Origin: Undaria pinnatifida
Lineage: Eukaryota; Sar; Phaeophyceae; Laminariales; Alariaceae
Reading direction: 5' to 3'
Length of the DNA stretch: 64,000 nucleotides
Assembly: GCA_012845835.1 (NCBI GenBank)
Contig: JABAKD010000019.1
Coordinates: 13,099,344 to 13,163,343 of the forward strand
The notes below the pieces were generated by a model that saw nothing but the letters and a program-made list of their open reading frames with translations, had not been told where the DNA came from and searched no databases. Positions 35,755 through 64,000 of this stretch are shown here, in pieces (the first letter of the stretch is position 1; each line of letters starts with the position of its first letter). The translations under genes were made by a program, and so were the position numbers.

Positions 35755-36115
35755 CACCCGTGCCCATCTCCTGTCCCATTTTGTGGGAGCCCCTATTTGC
35801 AGGACGGGCCTGCAACGAATTCTTGCTGGACGCTTTGGCACACTTTTGTCCCAGGTACCTGCACAGACCCCACCCAACCCCAACCCTAACCCTAACCCTA
35901 ACCCTAACCCCAACCCCAACCCGACCCCTGACCGTTTGACCGGTACGTGGGGCTAAAAGTGCCCTCGCGCGGCTTCGCCGCGCGTTCGGCAGGCGTTCGC
36001 CAAAAAAAAACGCGGGCAATAAAAAGCGGCAGGTGGCCAATCAGAGGCACGTCCTGCAAGAATTCGTTGCAGGCCCCTCCTGCAAATAGGGTTTCTCCCA
36101 TTTTGTGGAGAGGAC
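35755..36115. repeat. Inverted repeat with a telomere-like core
   Basis: TCCCATTTTGTGGGAGCCCC...GCCTGCAACGAATTCTTG (about 35777-35825) returns inverted as CAAGAATTCGTTGCAGGCCC near 36057, followed by CTGCAAATAGGG and CTCCCATTTTGTGGAG in direct sense. Similar blocks thus lie in mixed orientation around the CCCTAA tract. Confidence 0.5.
35876..35932. repeat. Short interstitial telomere-like tract (CCCTAA)n
   Basis: About four CCCTAA units flanked by CCCCAAC variants. It lies deep inside unique sequence, so it is not a chromosome end. Confidence 0.75.
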
Positions 36116-37081
36116 CTACTTTGTAGCGTAGAGTAGGGTGGCAGATGCCAACCTGGACGTAAATATAAAGACGGTACAGCAGTATTAATTTTAATAGTGT
36201 GCAACGGAATCTTATCGCGAAGAACACACCGGTCGGTTAACCCCGGGTTTTTTGCGGGTCTGCACCTGTTGAGCCGGGGCGGCAGCGTCCACAGAGGCAA
36301 CTCCCAGTCCAGCCCCGACCGCGGCCCTCGCAGCCCTTTGCAGCGCTTCCGTACGAGACAGCGCGCCGTCGTCCAGCCCCTGCCATTGCGGCCGTTCGTT
36401 AACACCGTAAGGGAGGGGGGGATCAAGGGCGAGGGGAGGGGTGGGGTTAATCGCTATCGTTCATGGCCGTAGGCTGTAAAATCATTAGAGCTGTGAGTCG
36501 GTGCGACTCAAGTCACCAACTAGTTATTAGTGGGACAAATGTTGGTCGTTTCCCGAAGGAACCAACCATCCGACTTGCTTGATTTCCATCCTTGGAGGAG
36601 GAATCGCTTAATAATGTAGTACGAGGGAAGCTAATTAGGCTCGCTTCGCTCGCAAATTTCTGCGTTTCGGTAGCAGTTTGGTTTAGCGAGACGCTGGAAC
36701 CAACAGTACATCCAGAGCTAGTGGGCGCGTATTGCCTGGTGGCCGCGGAACTAGTACACCTCCTGTCCAATTCCTCGTGTTGATCCAAGACTCTACTCTC
36801 CAAATTTCAAATTTCAAATTCTGAATAAAAAATAAAATTCCTATTCCCGGTGTTCCAAACAGATATGAGGCGTTTCTCTTTAGGGAAGATTTCATCTTTT
36901 GAATCTCCAAAACCTTCGGCTGGTGCCCCAGCAGCAGACAGCAAGCACCAAGCCCGCTCTAGCCCGACTCCCTGACAGGGTAACACTCTCCTCCAGCCAG
37001 CCCCAGGCGTTCGAACGCCTACTCATCATTAAAATAGTGCCGGATTCCTGATCGCACGAGGCGTCTTGTGTCCTTTGCCAG

Positions 37082-63082
<26,001 letters not shown>

Positions 63083-64000
63083 GTCCCAGCGCGTACTTTC
63101 CCCGACGGCTTGGACGTGTCGTTGATTTTGGACGTGGCTTGTGGTGTGTTGCAACCATTTTTTTCTTTTTGGTCTTCTAAGGCTGCTTGCTTACTTTTGG
63201 AGAGGTCTTATAAAAAATCCACCCGCAAAACCAAATTTTGATATAGCACACTGAAAGATTCGCCCGATGAAAAAAAAAAAAAAAACATGGCCTCTAGAGG
63301 GTGTACAACAAAATCATATCGCGAAATGAAAAAAGTTAGAGGTTGAGCCGCGTCATTTCAGGAAAGGGGTTTTATGCCAGAAAAAAGCGCTATCATACCT
63401 CGATCGTAACGCGTATTTCTTGTCTTGTCTTCTGCCAGGGCTCTGGAGTGTGGGCACCCTTTTTTTTTTGTTTGCCGAAGATAGTTCTGACTTAAGATAG
63501 CACAAGAGCTCCTCCGTTCAGGGGGATGTTGGGATTATCGCACTTTTTCGTTTCGAAATGTTGTTTCGTGTGCTGTGCCTGCTCCTGCTGCTGTGGTTTT
63601 TTATCCTTGTGAAGATGCTCGGAATGCGGCTTTTGACGTACCTGGTACGTTTTTAGCGTTTTAGCCGTTTTGTTTCCTTCTATGATACCAGGTATTTGGT
63701 ATTGAAACCGTTTTTTTCTTTCGCCGTTTTTTTTTTTTTCTTTTTTTCTGTCGTCCTCGGGGGGGGGGTTCCTTTTCTTCATGGTTGGGACTGCTGTTTT
63801 TTCGGGTTCATGAGTATACAATTCTTCATACGATTTTGCCTCCAAGGCATTTTTTGGGGGGTGACGTCGTATTGTATGGAGGTCCACTCGAGTGAAAAAC
63901 GCCTCAAGAAAAAACAGGTGCACCCTGCTGCCGTAGCTTGTGCCGGTGTTGTTCCCCAGCCGTCGCTGCGTTGAACGCGCAGATAGATGCGAGCGACGCG
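63083..64000. other. 3' flank of MSH2 with decayed family A pieces
   Basis: About 63185-63420 resembles a reversed family A copy, ending TATCATACCTCGATCGTAACGCG. About 63855-63945 resembles a sense right end (AACAGGTGCACCCTGCTGCCGTAGC). No clear polyadenylation signal or further gene was seen. Confidence 0.4.

Larger units (their letters stand above)
35175..36660 (+). repeat. Direct repeat pair flanking an inverted repeat
   Basis: About 35175-35300 and 36485-36640 share AGAGCTGTG.GTCGG, AAGTCACCAACTAGTTA, GTCGTTTCCCGAAGG and later GGCTCGCTTCGCTCGC. The pair encloses the inverted repeat at 35755-36115, which may mean one composite element. Confidence 0.6.

Noticed and set aside
35876-35932. 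Chromosome end
   Set aside because: The CCCTAA tract is only a few units long and is flanked on both sides by ordinary sequence.

Overview
The window is nuclear DNA of a eukaryote with large introns. It is rich in C/G homopolymers, microsatellites and short inverted-repeat transposons. The one clearly identifiable host gene is the DNA mismatch-repair gene MSH2, on the + strand in at least 16 exons over 26 kb (37.1-63.1 kb). A second host gene is a two-exon secreted cysteine-rich protein (28.05-30.40 kb) of a type I associate with stramenopiles, though I cannot name the family. With the repeat style, this suggests a brown alga or related heterokont. That is an inference, not a proof.

Layout. 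0.3-8.8 kb: a broken Ty1/copia retrotransposon on the - strand with both LTRs, the left one split by a C-rich tandem repeat. 8.8-15.3 kb: gene-poor, with inverted-repeat elements and simple repeats. 15.3-23.2 kb: a broken DIRS-order (tyrosine-recombinase) retroelement with split direct repeats in the order A1 - coding - B1 - A2 - B2, and an array of paired hairpins between A2 and B2. 23.2-28.0 kb: dispersed repeats. 28.05-30.40 kb: the secreted-protein gene. 30.4-37.0 kb: repeats, an inverted repeat around a short CCCTAA tract, and one orphan exon-like segment. 37.1-63.1 kb: MSH2. 63.1-64.0 kb: fossil inverted-repeat elements.

MSH2 reads through connector, lever, clamp and ATPase domains to a natural stop. 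Walker A, the STFMAEM signature, Walker B and the H-loop are intact. About 100 N-terminal residues (mismatch-binding domain I) were not found upstream. One exon carries an extra base in an 11-G run. One intron appears to be GC-AG.

The most unusual observations are: (1) several MSH2 exons (2, 4, 10, 12) have degenerate partial copies close by, for exons 4 and 10 as tandem copies of polypyrimidine tract plus exon head; (2) the two-hairpin repeat array in the DIRS element shows a compensatory stem change; (3) one inverted-repeat element family (here 'family A') sits in sense orientation a short distance before four splice acceptors.
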